From: a virus
IMG/VR virus record: IMGVR_UViG_3300042472_000345
Span: 1 to 61,861 of that record
Reading direction: 5' to 3' (one strand)
Length of the DNA: 61,861 bases
Shown here: positions 46,501 through 56,500 of the stretch, one piece after another
Numbering within the stretch: position 1 is the stretch's first letter
Layout: each line of letters starts with the position of its first letter
Notes under the pieces: model-generated
The model's input: only the letters and a program-made list of their open reading frames with translations
Told to the model about the DNA's origin: nothing
The model's database searches: none
Translations under genes and position numbers: made by a program

Positions 46501-49500
46501 TAAAACTTGTACAAGAAGCTGAAGAGTTTCAACAAGAAGACTGGACTAGTCTAGAAAAAGATTATGCAAAAATGCTTCCTAATGTTCCATTCTATAGAGT
46601 GAAGAACATGATTCAAGCTACTAATGGAAGACAAGCTTGGGGTATGCTTCACAATGGTGCTGTTTATGTATATGAAAATGCTGAGGTGGGTACTGCTTAT
46701 CACGAGGTGTTTGAAGCTGTATGGAAAATGTTTGCTGGTCCTGCTGAGAAACAATTGATTATTGATGAGTTTAGAAACAGAGAAGGAAGTTATCAAGATA
46801 GATTCACAGGAGAACTTATTGAATATAAAAATGCAACAAACCAACAAATCAAAGAAGAACTTGCTGAACAATTTAGAGATGCTGTTCTTCAAGATAAGTT
46901 AGGAAAACCTGTCGCATCTAAAGGTTTAATTGGTAGACTATTCTCTGAACTGATTGAGTTTATTAAATCTTTCTTTACAGGAAAGAATGCTCAGAAGAAT
47001 ACACAAGAGTTATTTAATAAGATAGGTGATGGGTACTTTGCAAAATACAATCCTTACGAAAGTAAACTTGCTTATGCTAAAGTAGGAGTGATTGATATTG
47101 ATGACGTTGCTGCTGATGAAACATCAGAATTTAGATTGGAGAAAATACCAAGTGCTCAAGCACATGATATTATTCAACACATGACATACAGTACACTTTC
47201 CAATATTGTTGAAAATAAAGGAAATATATTTAACGTACAGAAAGAAAACAAACAAGAGTTATATACAAGACTTAGAAAAGAAGTATTGAATCTTATTAAG
47301 TTCAAGAGAGACCTACTTGTTCAATCTATCAACAAAGGTGAATTAGATGTTGCAACAGCCACTCGTGATATAAACAATCTTGCAACATTATTTGAAGATA
47401 TTAAATCAGAATGGAATCAGATAATTGAAAAACATCAAGAGCATTTGAAAACTTTCTCTATCGAGTTTGATGAGAATGATGATGTAAATGTAACTGATGA
47501 GAACAATTCTGGTAAAGCAGATTATATGGATGCTAGAAAGATTGATTCTTTCAGAAAAGCAAATAGTGTAATTAAACTTTTATTGGCTACACTTCCTAAA
47601 ATGGAATACAATAACAATTACGCTAATCCTATTCCACAACGTTCTTCTGTAGGAGGTATGATATTAATGCCTGCAGATGAAGTTTATGCTACCCTTGTAG
47701 ATAAACTACATAGCTCTGTGAACATTGATGACATGTTTGAAAGACTTAGAGTTCTTGCAAAAGGAAACTCTAACTATGCAAAATTATATACACGTATTAC
47801 AAACAGTCCTTTAGGAGAAGCTATTAACTTTAATAATCTTGAAGATTATAACTTACAGTTAATGAGTGCTTTCTGGAAAGCTGTTAAGAAACAAAATGCA
47901 GATGTTGTAACAGTGTTTGTTCTTCCTTCAGGAGAGATTGTAGTTAGTGATTCAACTCTTACATCAGCAGCTAAACAAGCTGCTCGTGAGATGATGGGTG
48001 GTATCTCTGAAAGAATTAGAGGTGACAAATCTCCATACATTTCTTACAACAGACAAACATTAAAATATAATCCTACATCAATGCTAACTAACAGAAGACT
48101 TAATCCTTCTGATATGTCTAGCTATGTTACATTCTTAAATAATTTAGGAATCAATTTTAAAGTTGCAGATTTAGAAAGTAAAACTAAATTAACACCAGAC
48201 AAACGTAAAATGTTTACAGAAGCTGTTGAAGGACTTCGTGACAGTTTAATTGCTGTAAAAGATATTTCTTCTATCACTTCAAAAACGTTAGACATTGATG
48301 GACGTTTGTTTGAATTAGGATTAGTTAAAGCTGTTCTTGAGAACACTTCATTTGAGACAACTTACTTTAACCTGAATGGTGAACGTACACAATCATATGT
48401 AGGGGTTAGTGCAATTAGTACGTTATACGATGTTCTTTCCAAACTAGAAAACATCAATGATTTAAATGATGTTGAAAGAGGATATTCGTCATTCAAACAT
48501 TTATTGACAGATGTCTTTACAAAAGATAGTAGTGTGATGCTACAAAGAATGTTTGATCTTGATCCAGATGGAGATGGTGGACGTAAAAAGAATACAGAAC
48601 AGTTTATGAAACCTGTATTCATTGATGGTACAGTTGACCAAGAAACAGGTAAGAAAAAAGAATCATCAAAACTTACATTTAAACAAAGACTTGTACAAGA
48701 GATCAACTTGAATCTTGATGGAATCTATTTGAACTTAGTTCCTGGAGATGCTTCTATTGAACATGCTATCAAGATGCATAATTCACAAACACCTTTTGTA
48801 ACTGAGGCATCTTTCTCAAGTGGAGACTATTTAGATATATTCAAGAACTACTTTATCTCTGAGGTTTTATTATCAAGAGATGGAAGAAAAGTTGTTGGAA
48901 ATAAAAATTCACAAGATTTACGTTTCTTCAAAGCTATCTTAGGAAACAGTTTGCATGATAAAATCATAAAAGGAAATCTTAAGAAGACACCACTAGAAAT
49001 TTATAATGCCAATAAAAATGATATCAATGCTGCTGTAAAACAATTTGTTGAAACACAAGCAAAAGATACAGAAGGATTATTGAAAAACTTTGGTGTAATC
49101 ACTTCAACTAAAGAAGAAGGATTAACTGCTAAAGGATTGTCACTTAATCAAAGAGGATTGACACAAGATATTCTTAATAAAAAACTCAAGATACTTTCTG
49201 TAAATTACATGATTGCTAATATTGAGATGCACAAACTTATCTACTCAGATCCTTATCAATATTCTGATGAGTTGAAACGTATCAAAAACTTCAACTCACC
49301 TAGACAAGCACTTGTGTATGGATCTACAAGAATAAATGTTTCATTCAATGATAAGTATAACAAAGGTTATAATTCAAAAGATATAGGATATACAGACATG
49401 ATGAAAGATTATTTCAGATCTACAGTCATCTCTGACGTATTCTCAACAAATGATCTTCCAGGATATGATGAACCATATGAAGAAACAGATGGTGGTGGTT

Positions 49501-52500
49501 ATATTTCATTGAAAGCCTATCGCATATTTGCTCTTCGTTCAGGAGAATGGAATAGTTCTAAAGAAGCACAATACAGATATGATATTGCTTATGAAAAATT
49601 TGTTAAAGGAATTGATTTAAGTCCTGAAGAAAAGAAATTTGAACTTAAAGAAATTACAGACAAAGAAGGCAATGTTAGAATTGTAGGAAAGAATCCTGGT
49701 GTAGCTAGTGTATACACTCCTATTAAACCTATTGTATCTGGAAGTAAAGCTGATGGCAAAAACTATAATGATATCGTATTAGACAAGTTTGCATTGGTTC
49801 CTCTTTCATTTAGAATTCTTCATGAGATGAATCCTAATTCAAATGCAATGAAGTTCTATGAGAAAATGGCATCAGATAAAGTAGATTATGCTGTTTACAA
49901 GTCAGGTAGAAAAGTTGGAGCTGGTATCACTACACCTTTATACAATACTAATGGTAGTTTCAATACTACACCATTTGCAGAAGTAAACAATATACCATTC
50001 AGTATAATGGGAGTACAATCTGAAGTTCCTTCTAAAGACACTCCATCAGTAACACAGGGTTCTCAGATTACAAAACTTGTAACCATGGACTTCTTAGAAG
50101 CTGGTGTGCCAATTGATTTTGATTCTCAGAATAAAGACTTCAATGATCGTTTTGTTAAATGGGAAGCAATCACTGATGAGAATGAGAGAATGGCACAGTC
50201 TGAGGTATACAGAATGATTAAAAACAATCAAAACTTATTACAAGAAAAAACTGAGGAAGGGTTTAAATCACTTCTTAAAAAACTTGGTATCTCTAAAAAT
50301 AACAAAGGTTTTGTTTTAGCAGATCCAAAGAAATTAATAAATGTATTAAAAGATGAGATTCTAAAAAGAGAAGTAAATGATAACATCACTGCTGCTCTTG
50401 CAGGATTTGAAAAAGGTAGTGTAGTTCTTGAAGCCACTCCTGCATATCAACAAATCAGAAACATTCTTTATTCTATTGCTGACAAGAATGTTGTACGTCC
50501 TAAGATATCAGGTGGATTGAAAGTTCAAATTCCTTCTACATTATTTGAAGGAACTAGAAAAGAAGCCAAACGAATCGTTAAAGAAGATGGTACAGAAACA
50601 TTAGCATACCAATCAGACTCTCTTAAGTTTTATTCTAAATCTAAAGATGGTAAGAAAATCAACGTGTGTGAAATCATGCTCCCTAGATGGTTTGAAAGCT
50701 CTATGTCTGACAAAGAACTTCTTAACTATTTGAATAATACAGATGAAGGTCAAAAGATATTATCAGGACTAGGTTATCGTATTCCTACACAGAAACAAAA
50801 CTCTATTGATAGTTTCATTATCAAAGGATTCCTTCCTGCTGATTTTAAAGATTCTGTTGTAGTTCCATCTGCTCTTGTTAAGAAAGTGGGATCTGACTTT
50901 GATATTGATAAACTTTCAATCTATTTGAAAAATGTTATCACTGATGAGAATGGAGAAATAAGATTGATCGAAAGAAAAGGAACTAAAGAACAAACTATTG
51001 AATACTACTCTAACTTATTTGACAAGTTAATAGATAGCGAACAACAATATGTACTAAGACAACTTGCTAAACTATCTAAAGAAGATGAATTAGATGTTGA
51101 TGCTGAACAACGTCTTATGGATCGACAAGAAAAGATCAATAAGAAAGAGTTAAATAAACAAGACTTCATAGATGGTATATACAAGAAAGTATTAGAGAAC
51201 GAATACATTCAATCTTTACAAGATCTTGTTGAGCATCCTTCAAACTTTGACAGTCTTATTAAACCTAACTCTGCAAAAGAATTAAAAGACCTTACAAAAG
51301 AAATCAATAAAGAACTTGGAATACCTGAAGTTGACTATTCATCTGTTGGTAACATGTTGAATAGAAAGTTCATGTCCACGTTACGTCAATCATTTGTATC
51401 TGGTAAGTATGCAATTGGTATTGCTGCTGTAGGTCAAACTAACCATGCTCAAAATCAACGTTCAGCAATGTATGTTGATATAGATAGATTAAGTCAAGTG
51501 GATGGAGTGGATAGAGAAATTTTAGGTGGTGATCCAAAATCAACCACTTATTCTACAAACCCTAACATTAACTTCAAAGAATACAACACTATATTAATAG
51601 ATGGTAGATTGAAACCAAATCTATCTATGATTAAGAATAAAGCTGGAGAAACTATATCAGATATCATAGGGATGTTTATTGATGGATATGTGGATATCTC
51701 TAAAGGTGCATGGATCATGGAGCTTGGAGCCACTCCTAACGTAGCTTCTACATGGTTGTTCTTAGCCAAAGTGGGTGTGCCTATTAAAACTGTAGGATAC
51801 TTCATGAATCAACCAATCATTAAAGATTACTTACGTTCTGTTGAGAACAAAGGGTACTCTTGGTTATTCATTGATTCTATTATACAAGAGAAACTAGATG
51901 AATATTCTCCTAGTAAAGAAATAGAAATTACAGGAATTCCTGCTGAAGAAGATTTATTTAAAACAATTAAATTTAATCAAGTAGGAGCAAAGGATAAAAT
52001 GGATGATTTCCAAAAAGCTCAACAACAATATATATTGAAAGAGTTTATCAAGTATGCTAAGATGTCTTCTCAATTGTTTGATGTAACACAAGGTTCTAAC
52101 TTTGATACAGCCACAATCAATGATCCATACTTAGTGTTTAAGAAAAGATTGCAATTGGAAAAAGCTCGTAAAACAATCATCTCTTCTGTAGATAAGTTGT
52201 TAGACAAATCATTTATTGGTCCTTTGAAAGATCTTATTTATGATTTCAGAGATGCATTTGCAGAGATTCTTATTTCTGATAAACCTAATGTAAGAAAAGT
52301 GATGGAAGATGTCCTCACTCCTTATGTAGGATTAAGTGACAGAGACTTTGTTAAAGTGTCTCAGAAAGCTGTTAATGATCTTTTTGACTGGGCTATGCAA
52401 ACTAATGATACAGTTAACATCAATGTTGCCAATATATTATTAGGAAGTGACACAAGAGAAAATACTGCTCAACAAATCATAAACCTCAGAGATTCCATAT

Positions 52501-53549
52501 TAGGAAATGAATCAAAAGGTATGACAGGAAATCCTTTACACCCATTGTACAATAACATCATTCTTAATTCCATTAAGATGGAGGCTGGTGCTAGAGAGGG
52601 TAAAGTTAATAACCTTTACATTGCAGGAAGAGATAACAAAGTGTATGATCAAAACCTCATCATATATGGATTCAGTGAACTTAAAAAGTATTTAGGTAGT
52701 GAAGGTAAAGATCTTTATGGAAAACTTGTAAGACTTGCTGTATTGCAGTCAGGACTTACTAACTCTCCTATTGCTTTCACCAACTTACTTCCATACGAAG
52801 ATTTCAAAGCAGTGTACAATAATACATTGTCCAATTTAGAAAATATGCCTAACTTAGCTGACTTCCAAAAATTACATGTGTTTGAAAGAAACAATTGGAA
52901 CAACTCAGACATCATACCATTCATGAAAGCTAAGATGAAAATGGGTGAAGATTTCTATTCAGGGTTTGCAACATTCTATGATCCTAATACTTCATACTTG
53001 AATGAAAACTTGAAGAATGCAGTGAGAGAGGGAAAACTTCCAAAGCTTGTAGCAATCAGCGCATTCTCATCTGAAGGAAGGAGTGAATTTGTTTCATACA
53101 GTTGGACTGATGATATTCCATACGCAGAACAACTCAAAAGAGCAAAAGCAGGAGATCGTTCTCATATCAAGAAAGTGTTATTGCAAAAAGTGTACACAAA
53201 AGATGATAAGAATAATCCAATTCCTTTAATGCAAATTGATGAAAAAACTGACAAACAAGGAAAACCTGTTGTGTATATGAAATACATATACAAAGCAATC
53301 AATGCTTGGGGAGATTCATTCAGAGCTCAAGAGTTCTATGATGATATTCGACCATCAGTGCTAGACAATGATTTTGAGAAAGTAGAAAGAATAACAGATG
53401 CTCAAGGTAATCAGATTGCATCAGGTGAAGTGAGTGATGAAGAAATTGCATCAGTGTTTGGTAATCAGCCAGTAGCTCAACCAGTAATTGAAGAACAAGA
53501 AGAATCTTGGGAAGAAGAAGACAACAATGATACATGCAATCCTTTTTAA
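40530..53549 (+). CDS. Giant virion RNA polymerase polyprotein (4339 aa)
   Basis: Near residues 3410-3465 the protein shows RIPTQKQNSIDSF, then VPSALVKKVGSDFDIDKLS, where D3456, D3458 and D3460 match the metal-binding loop of the virion RNA polymerase known from crAss-like phages. GSQITKLV (about 3177-3184) may belong to the other barrel. Other regions in order: two hydrophobic segments (about 102-124 and 186-205), a coiled coil (about 980-1255), a Pro/Gln-rich linker (about 1763-1811), an acidic linker (about 1945-1975), and a zincin-like region with HEVFE at 2058-2062. The polymerase region extends roughly from 2900 to 4250. It would be ejected with DNA and transcribe early genes. One unbroken 13-kb frame suggests later cleavage into parts. 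Confidence 0.85.
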   Translation: MPDNKPKIVNLRGVAQGLPTTPDVPTPNSAFGGEPNNNRSFDDIWRAGLAAPKELGVAQIPLSSIYKGNRYKETLPGTDYEEMAAQQQSGLSKLGNATAKFAGVAGTSFVSGTVGLVAGIGTAVRDQRWAGLIDNDVTRGMDDIMKNLEDELPNYYTHQEQDASWYSPDNILTVNFWSDKVLKNLGYSVGALAGGVAWGSVLRGIGLTSKLVQAGKGLQAATAIEEAMSVAPKLGKYAAFENTLNSLAQQYVKSPVSSVLKNSDRILTSAMGTFGEASMEGLQSMNTFRNKAIEEYKSVYGLDPTGESLEQINEMADKVGMHTWGANSLLLTATNYIQLPKILGSSRKADKALINKIEQETLGGGFVQNVPKTAFGRITKGVGSTMKSLATGKATVLFAPSEAFEEGMQSAIQTGVTNYFERAYKNRNGSKKILTDISESWGNIFTEGIPETLTSKEGLESILIGGLSGGIQQAGFVGTYKDEKGKTRIGVGKSGLIAEQGLFGLGGERQANTEAALTALNKTNVDKALKDQLKFMGIGIGSQKLRQQAIANNDLLSEKDYEKDFALSYVMPRAKYGKIESVNEELDYYKNQAMDADGFRQLVTGGIVNENETREDFIQRIDNLQSVAKNVDNLYSKLNDKYGDKIVDGQRVYSDDVIDRLVYAASKIKDYDSRIPGINGFLLENNIITQDIIKDVLEDDSVDVDSYKAALSTIANMDVDNDTKQDLIQDLNDLAEIAVRRKAFINEYNDILAKPENYKDELIENTPDDEPQELLALPEGRGVNPDGTSVEDIEGQENVPSVNITTKAGIRNIKLNKEYFLGRIVEYDAKGKEVYRAPMLTVLGENEDGTIKIRTSNGRIRDISKEEFEDYNLVEVDKAQSNKKLNYYMKHWNTVFEHYGRKNKDGSPAKGRLEYNDKDRTLTLVYTRDGKVKREEFTGDQVDDALAKKKGYKHPLIKAVGELTAEQIQAEQEFNEDAKTDPRVTEKRQERLRILNELFDDLSKRQDSTKSLIEQKQKSFEAISEELAELQKEIEQNAQVDNRSKKAIRFKKVTKKALDNAMKLSRMQTQLEEEVEKLQSDLQEIEYNMEYVADVASNIDEYSTNFYEFKNELENELLDLEMLQEKTAKQISFISKLIDEVQRAIDSAISLLSGLIQDFENRYPNVPRLMGQDWVDFLKENPNFLKIKPNYREELQNLEDIVSVMEDGDITPNEKRIEDLKEHIDIMVGQLKDLNNEITAKGLILDKFEQVAEKYKQQKIQEDFLKNNPKLTQQLFATLTTDVQNFFGTKQYEPVSKKNEYDVVGGSRPAADDNIPHQARANYFGNKFQTFTNKNRLKAMIVTAKTEDQIIPGLTESFLKDIAEGTRKDTARNEIIYMVMVQDNGNGAHSVVGQDGQPLAEGANKIDNAIYQVFPAETLTGEYDGKKQSMFREGTPENIVTSFTQQYKQWRTGQLSQAVLGEPQAFTPSFGSPKLVTVRDVAGNETVDKGARTSAQAAGLVTNSTLRKEPVIQVAVTNDTIKEGSVAFNTPKGRVFLKVPGVGMAKLFNRKFNDKEANTIYDVILQVSKNALEDGELKERSNELFEWLKSTIYWGFAHYPDGKPKPFGYNNVWFETVTEDGKPVTKLFITGLTKDSKQMFNFTPSELGSPSTRAEIVGLLKQLYNNTNNSKLKGDNFNNPYFEITGIDKQGNPIYQRWPNYQTYLLSDKAPNENGELTITREGKDLPLATQYKPVTESNPVNRTGIYFTLDSTVDDYVKPSAPVVMEQPVQQPVQKVAPVQQAQPAQAAQPAQPVSTPAPVQPTVQPSPTTYNLNGQAENIKVFGRGAGPVKFKANLEGIVDFLKTIPNHLELIKDNVILPANVIQSLKAEKLIDITDPSNEDAIFSIKGDLLNSAIDRELPASETTDAVLFPKAVGIVIQTIFKDITPQITQKLVPVQPAIQDSAPTETPTVQTSDTEEVQEAEEIEEIEDDSEDFNTPSTGRTDETFRLKLVQEAEEFQQEDWTSLEKDYAKMLPNVPFYRVKNMIQATNGRQAWGMLHNGAVYVYENAEVGTAYHEVFEAVWKMFAGPAEKQLIIDEFRNREGSYQDRFTGELIEYKNATNQQIKEELAEQFRDAVLQDKLGKPVASKGLIGRLFSELIEFIKSFFTGKNAQKNTQELFNKIGDGYFAKYNPYESKLAYAKVGVIDIDDVAADETSEFRLEKIPSAQAHDIIQHMTYSTLSNIVENKGNIFNVQKENKQELYTRLRKEVLNLIKFKRDLLVQSINKGELDVATATRDINNLATLFEDIKSEWNQIIEKHQEHLKTFSIEFDENDDVNVTDENNSGKADYMDARKIDSFRKANSVIKLLLATLPKMEYNNNYANPIPQRSSVGGMILMPADEVYATLVDKLHSSVNIDDMFERLRVLAKGNSNYAKLYTRITNSPLGEAINFNNLEDYNLQLMSAFWKAVKKQNADVVTVFVLPSGEIVVSDSTLTSAAKQAAREMMGGISERIRGDKSPYISYNRQTLKYNPTSMLTNRRLNPSDMSSYVTFLNNLGINFKVADLESKTKLTPDKRKMFTEAVEGLRDSLIAVKDISSITSKTLDIDGRLFELGLVKAVLENTSFETTYFNLNGERTQSYVGVSAISTLYDVLSKLENINDLNDVERGYSSFKHLLTDVFTKDSSVMLQRMFDLDPDGDGGRKKNTEQFMKPVFIDGTVDQETGKKKESSKLTFKQRLVQEINLNLDGIYLNLVPGDASIEHAIKMHNSQTPFVTEASFSSGDYLDIFKNYFISEVLLSRDGRKVVGNKNSQDLRFFKAILGNSLHDKIIKGNLKKTPLEIYNANKNDINAAVKQFVETQAKDTEGLLKNFGVITSTKEEGLTAKGLSLNQRGLTQDILNKKLKILSVNYMIANIEMHKLIYSDPYQYSDELKRIKNFNSPRQALVYGSTRINVSFNDKYNKGYNSKDIGYTDMMKDYFRSTVISDVFSTNDLPGYDEPYEETDGGGYISLKAYRIFALRSGEWNSSKEAQYRYDIAYEKFVKGIDLSPEEKKFELKEITDKEGNVRIVGKNPGVASVYTPIKPIVSGSKADGKNYNDIVLDKFALVPLSFRILHEMNPNSNAMKFYEKMASDKVDYAVYKSGRKVGAGITTPLYNTNGSFNTTPFAEVNNIPFSIMGVQSEVPSKDTPSVTQGSQITKLVTMDFLEAGVPIDFDSQNKDFNDRFVKWEAITDENERMAQSEVYRMIKNNQNLLQEKTEEGFKSLLKKLGISKNNKGFVLADPKKLINVLKDEILKREVNDNITAALAGFEKGSVVLEATPAYQQIRNILYSIADKNVVRPKISGGLKVQIPSTLFEGTRKEAKRIVKEDGTETLAYQSDSLKFYSKSKDGKKINVCEIMLPRWFESSMSDKELLNYLNNTDEGQKILSGLGYRIPTQKQNSIDSFIIKGFLPADFKDSVVVPSALVKKVGSDFDIDKLSIYLKNVITDENGEIRLIERKGTKEQTIEYYSNLFDKLIDSEQQYVLRQLAKLSKEDELDVDAEQRLMDRQEKINKKELNKQDFIDGIYKKVLENEYIQSLQDLVEHPSNFDSLIKPNSAKELKDLTKEINKELGIPEVDYSSVGNMLNRKFMSTLRQSFVSGKYAIGIAAVGQTNHAQNQRSAMYVDIDRLSQVDGVDREILGGDPKSTTYSTNPNINFKEYNTILIDGRLKPNLSMIKNKAGETISDIIGMFIDGYVDISKGAWIMELGATPNVASTWLFLAKVGVPIKTVGYFMNQPIIKDYLRSVENKGYSWLFIDSIIQEKLDEYSPSKEIEITGIPAEEDLFKTIKFNQVGAKDKMDDFQKAQQQYILKEFIKYAKMSSQLFDVTQGSNFDTATINDPYLVFKKRLQLEKARKTIISSVDKLLDKSFIGPLKDLIYDFRDAFAEILISDKPNVRKVMEDVLTPYVGLSDRDFVKVSQKAVNDLFDWAMQTNDTVNINVANILLGSDTRENTAQQIINLRDSILGNESKGMTGNPLHPLYNNIILNSIKMEAGAREGKVNNLYIAGRDNKVYDQNLIIYGFSELKKYLGSEGKDLYGKLVRLAVLQSGLTNSPIAFTNLLPYEDFKAVYNNTLSNLENMPNLADFQKLHVFERNNWNNSDIIPFMKAKMKMGEDFYSGFATFYDPNTSYLNENLKNAVREGKLPKLVAISAFSSEGRSEFVSYSWTDDIPYAEQLKRAKAGDRSHIKKVLLQKVYTKDDKNNPIPLMQIDEKTDKQGKPVVYMKYIYKAINAWGDSFRAQEFYDDIRPSVLDNDFEKVERITDAQGNQIASGEVSDEEIASVFGNQPVAQPVIEEQEESWEEEDNNDTCNPF

Positions 53550-53559
53550 TAAATAAACC

Positions 53560-56500
53560 ATGAGTTGTAACGACAAAAAAAAGTTTAGAACTTCAGAAGC
53601 ATCAACAAAAGCATCCTTAAGAACTAAGGGTGCTATTGATAAATTTTTAAATATTATTGATTATAATAAGTTTAACAACTTAAATAATCAATGGAGTAAA
53701 GATGCTCAAGAACGTTTTGATATTAAGGGTAAACTTTTTTCAGAAGAGAACAGCAGAGCTATTCCAAATAAAGAAGCATTTAAAAAAATTGATAACTCTA
53801 AAGGTATCTTCTATCAAGAGGATGAAATGCCTGTATCTAAATCTTCTGCTGAGACATTAGCTATTATGAAAGCTGCTGCTCAGAAGATGGGCATAGACTT
53901 CCAATCTCTTGAGGAGTATGCTAAAGCTAATCCAGACATAAATGTAAAAGGTGTAAATGGTCTTGCTGATCTTATCAAAGGAACAATTGCAGTGGCACAA
54001 GGAATGGAAAGCGTTGCTACAACAGAAGAGATTGTGCACATTGCTACAGCTATTCTTGAACAAACCAATCCAAAATTTATTACAGCTCTTATCAGTAAGA
54101 TTGATAGATTCAAGATATATAAAGAAGTTTTGGACAAGTATGGTAAGAGAAAAGAATACCAACTATCTAATGGTAAACCAGACATTCGTAAGATTAAGAA
54201 AGAGGCTGTTGATAAATTAATAACTGAACTTATAGTTAAACAATCAGAAGGCTCTACAGAGTTTCCTGAGTTAATGGAAGAAGAAAATAGAAACATGATT
54301 CAAGAATTTTGGAATACTATTCTTGATTACATCAGAGGTATCTATGGTAAATCTAACATTGACATTTTTGAAACAGCTGCACAACAAATTGCAACTGCTC
54401 AAGTAGATGGTACAGTTGCTGACATACAAGAAGGAGGAGTATTTTTTAACTTATCTGATGATGTCAAAAAACAAATAGATGATCTATACAATGCATATAT
54501 TGAAACTGCTAATAAGATTAAAGGACCTTTTCCTGAAGTTTTAGATAAAGATGGTAATGTTATAGACAAACGACACTATACTTATGAAGGTAATAGAGTA
54601 GGTCAAACTGTTACAGAGAAAGTAAAAGGAAAATTCAATAAAATTTTTGAAAGAACTCCTGCTCAAAAAATAGAAGATGACCAAAAGAAAGACTGGGGAT
54701 CTGAAGGACATAGATTTTTAGAACAACATTTTCTTACAAACTTAATAGATAAAGATGGTTACAAAAGAAAACCTTCTGGAACAGAATCTATATCGTCAAC
54801 ATTAAGTCCAGAAATACAAATTCAATTAAGAAGATTTGCAAAAGAACTTATAGACTCATATCCAGAAGGAACTAGATTCCTTGTAGAGAAGGAAGTGGTA
54901 AACACTAAAGTTAAAGACATGCTAGCTTCCACTGTGGATTTCAAGGCTATCTATCCTGTAACTAAAAAAGACAACACACAAGGATTCAAAGTTGATACAC
55001 TTGACTGGAAGTTTACAAGTATAAACAAAACAACAGAAGAAGATATTCCATGGTTTAAACAAAAAGAATGGATTCCTCAGATGGGTGAATACACTCAGAT
55101 TGATTACAACCTTGGTGTTAAAAGAGATCAGATAGGTAAAGCTAGAATGGTTCCATTTATAGTAAACTATGATTATGCTATAGTTAATGATAGAAAGTCT
55201 GGTCTTATTCCTACAGCTATTGAAATAGGAAAACTTGATTCATTAACAGAGACAAACTTATACTTACTTCCTGTTCCTTCAGCTGCTGAATCAACAGGTA
55301 ATTCAGGAGTAGATGCTCTTGTTAAATCTTTAAGAGAGCACTGGGAAAAAATATCCAAAATAAAAATTACTTCTGTTGAGCAAAAGATTGCTAGAACAGA
55401 ACAACTTAATGAACTTAGTAAGGCTATTCGTAACTTACATATCAAGTTAAACTTTGCACCATTGCAAGCAGTGGGTGAAACATTCTTGAAGAGTGCAAAG
55501 AAGACAGTAGATTCATTTGAGAATTTAGATTATTCTACATTATCAAAAGATGAAATTAAGAAAAAACTTGCAGACTTATTAGAATATTCAAAAAGTGCTG
55601 AGAAATTTAGAGCATTAGATCAGGTGTTTCTTTCTCAATATCCAAGAGAAGGAATGACTGCTGAAAACAAAAAGACACTTCTTGAATTAGAACACTTAAG
55701 TAAAAGTACAGAAAGGATGCTTAAGAAAATTCTTCAACTTCAAACAGAATATGCTATTCAGTTAGGAGAGAAAGAAGGATTTGATATGCCCTACACTGAA
55801 GATGAATTAGGGAATAAAAAGTTACAAGCTGAAGCTGAGATAAGTGGTTTTGCTAAGACTTGGGCTGAGGGAACTAAACTCAATGCAAGAATTATAAAAC
55901 TTGCTTCTAACTTATTGATGAATGCAAAGAGTCTTGTAAACATTAAGTTTAAACAAAACTATACAGAGTTTCAACAATTACTTGAACCATTAGAAAAAGA
56001 AGCTAGTAAACAAGGTAAGAACGCATTTGATTTTATAGGAAGAATAACCCCATCAGGATTAAAACTTATTAATAAAATTGATCCTAAATTTTGGGCTCAA
56101 CTTAAAGAAGCTTCTGAGAAAAAAGACGTTGATTTCTTCTTAAGAAACATAAACGTTGATAAATATAACAGATTAGCAAAAGAAGAAATTAATAAAGGAA
56201 TACAAGTTATAAACGATACAACTTATTCATCTGAAGAAGAAGAAGATGTACGTATAAGAGAATTCAGAATAAGTAAACTAAAAGACTCCCTTGATATAAA
56301 CAGAGATTCATTTAATGGATTCAATAGATACGAGTTCAAAAAACTAGTTAATCAAACATTAAAAGAAGACAAGTTATATTCTAATGAGTTTAGAGAACTT
56401 ATTAAAAACAAGCCTGCATATGACATGTGGCAATATTTCACTGCACTTAATAATAAAGCTAAGTTGCTTGGATATATTTCAGAAAAAGAAACTTCCTTCT

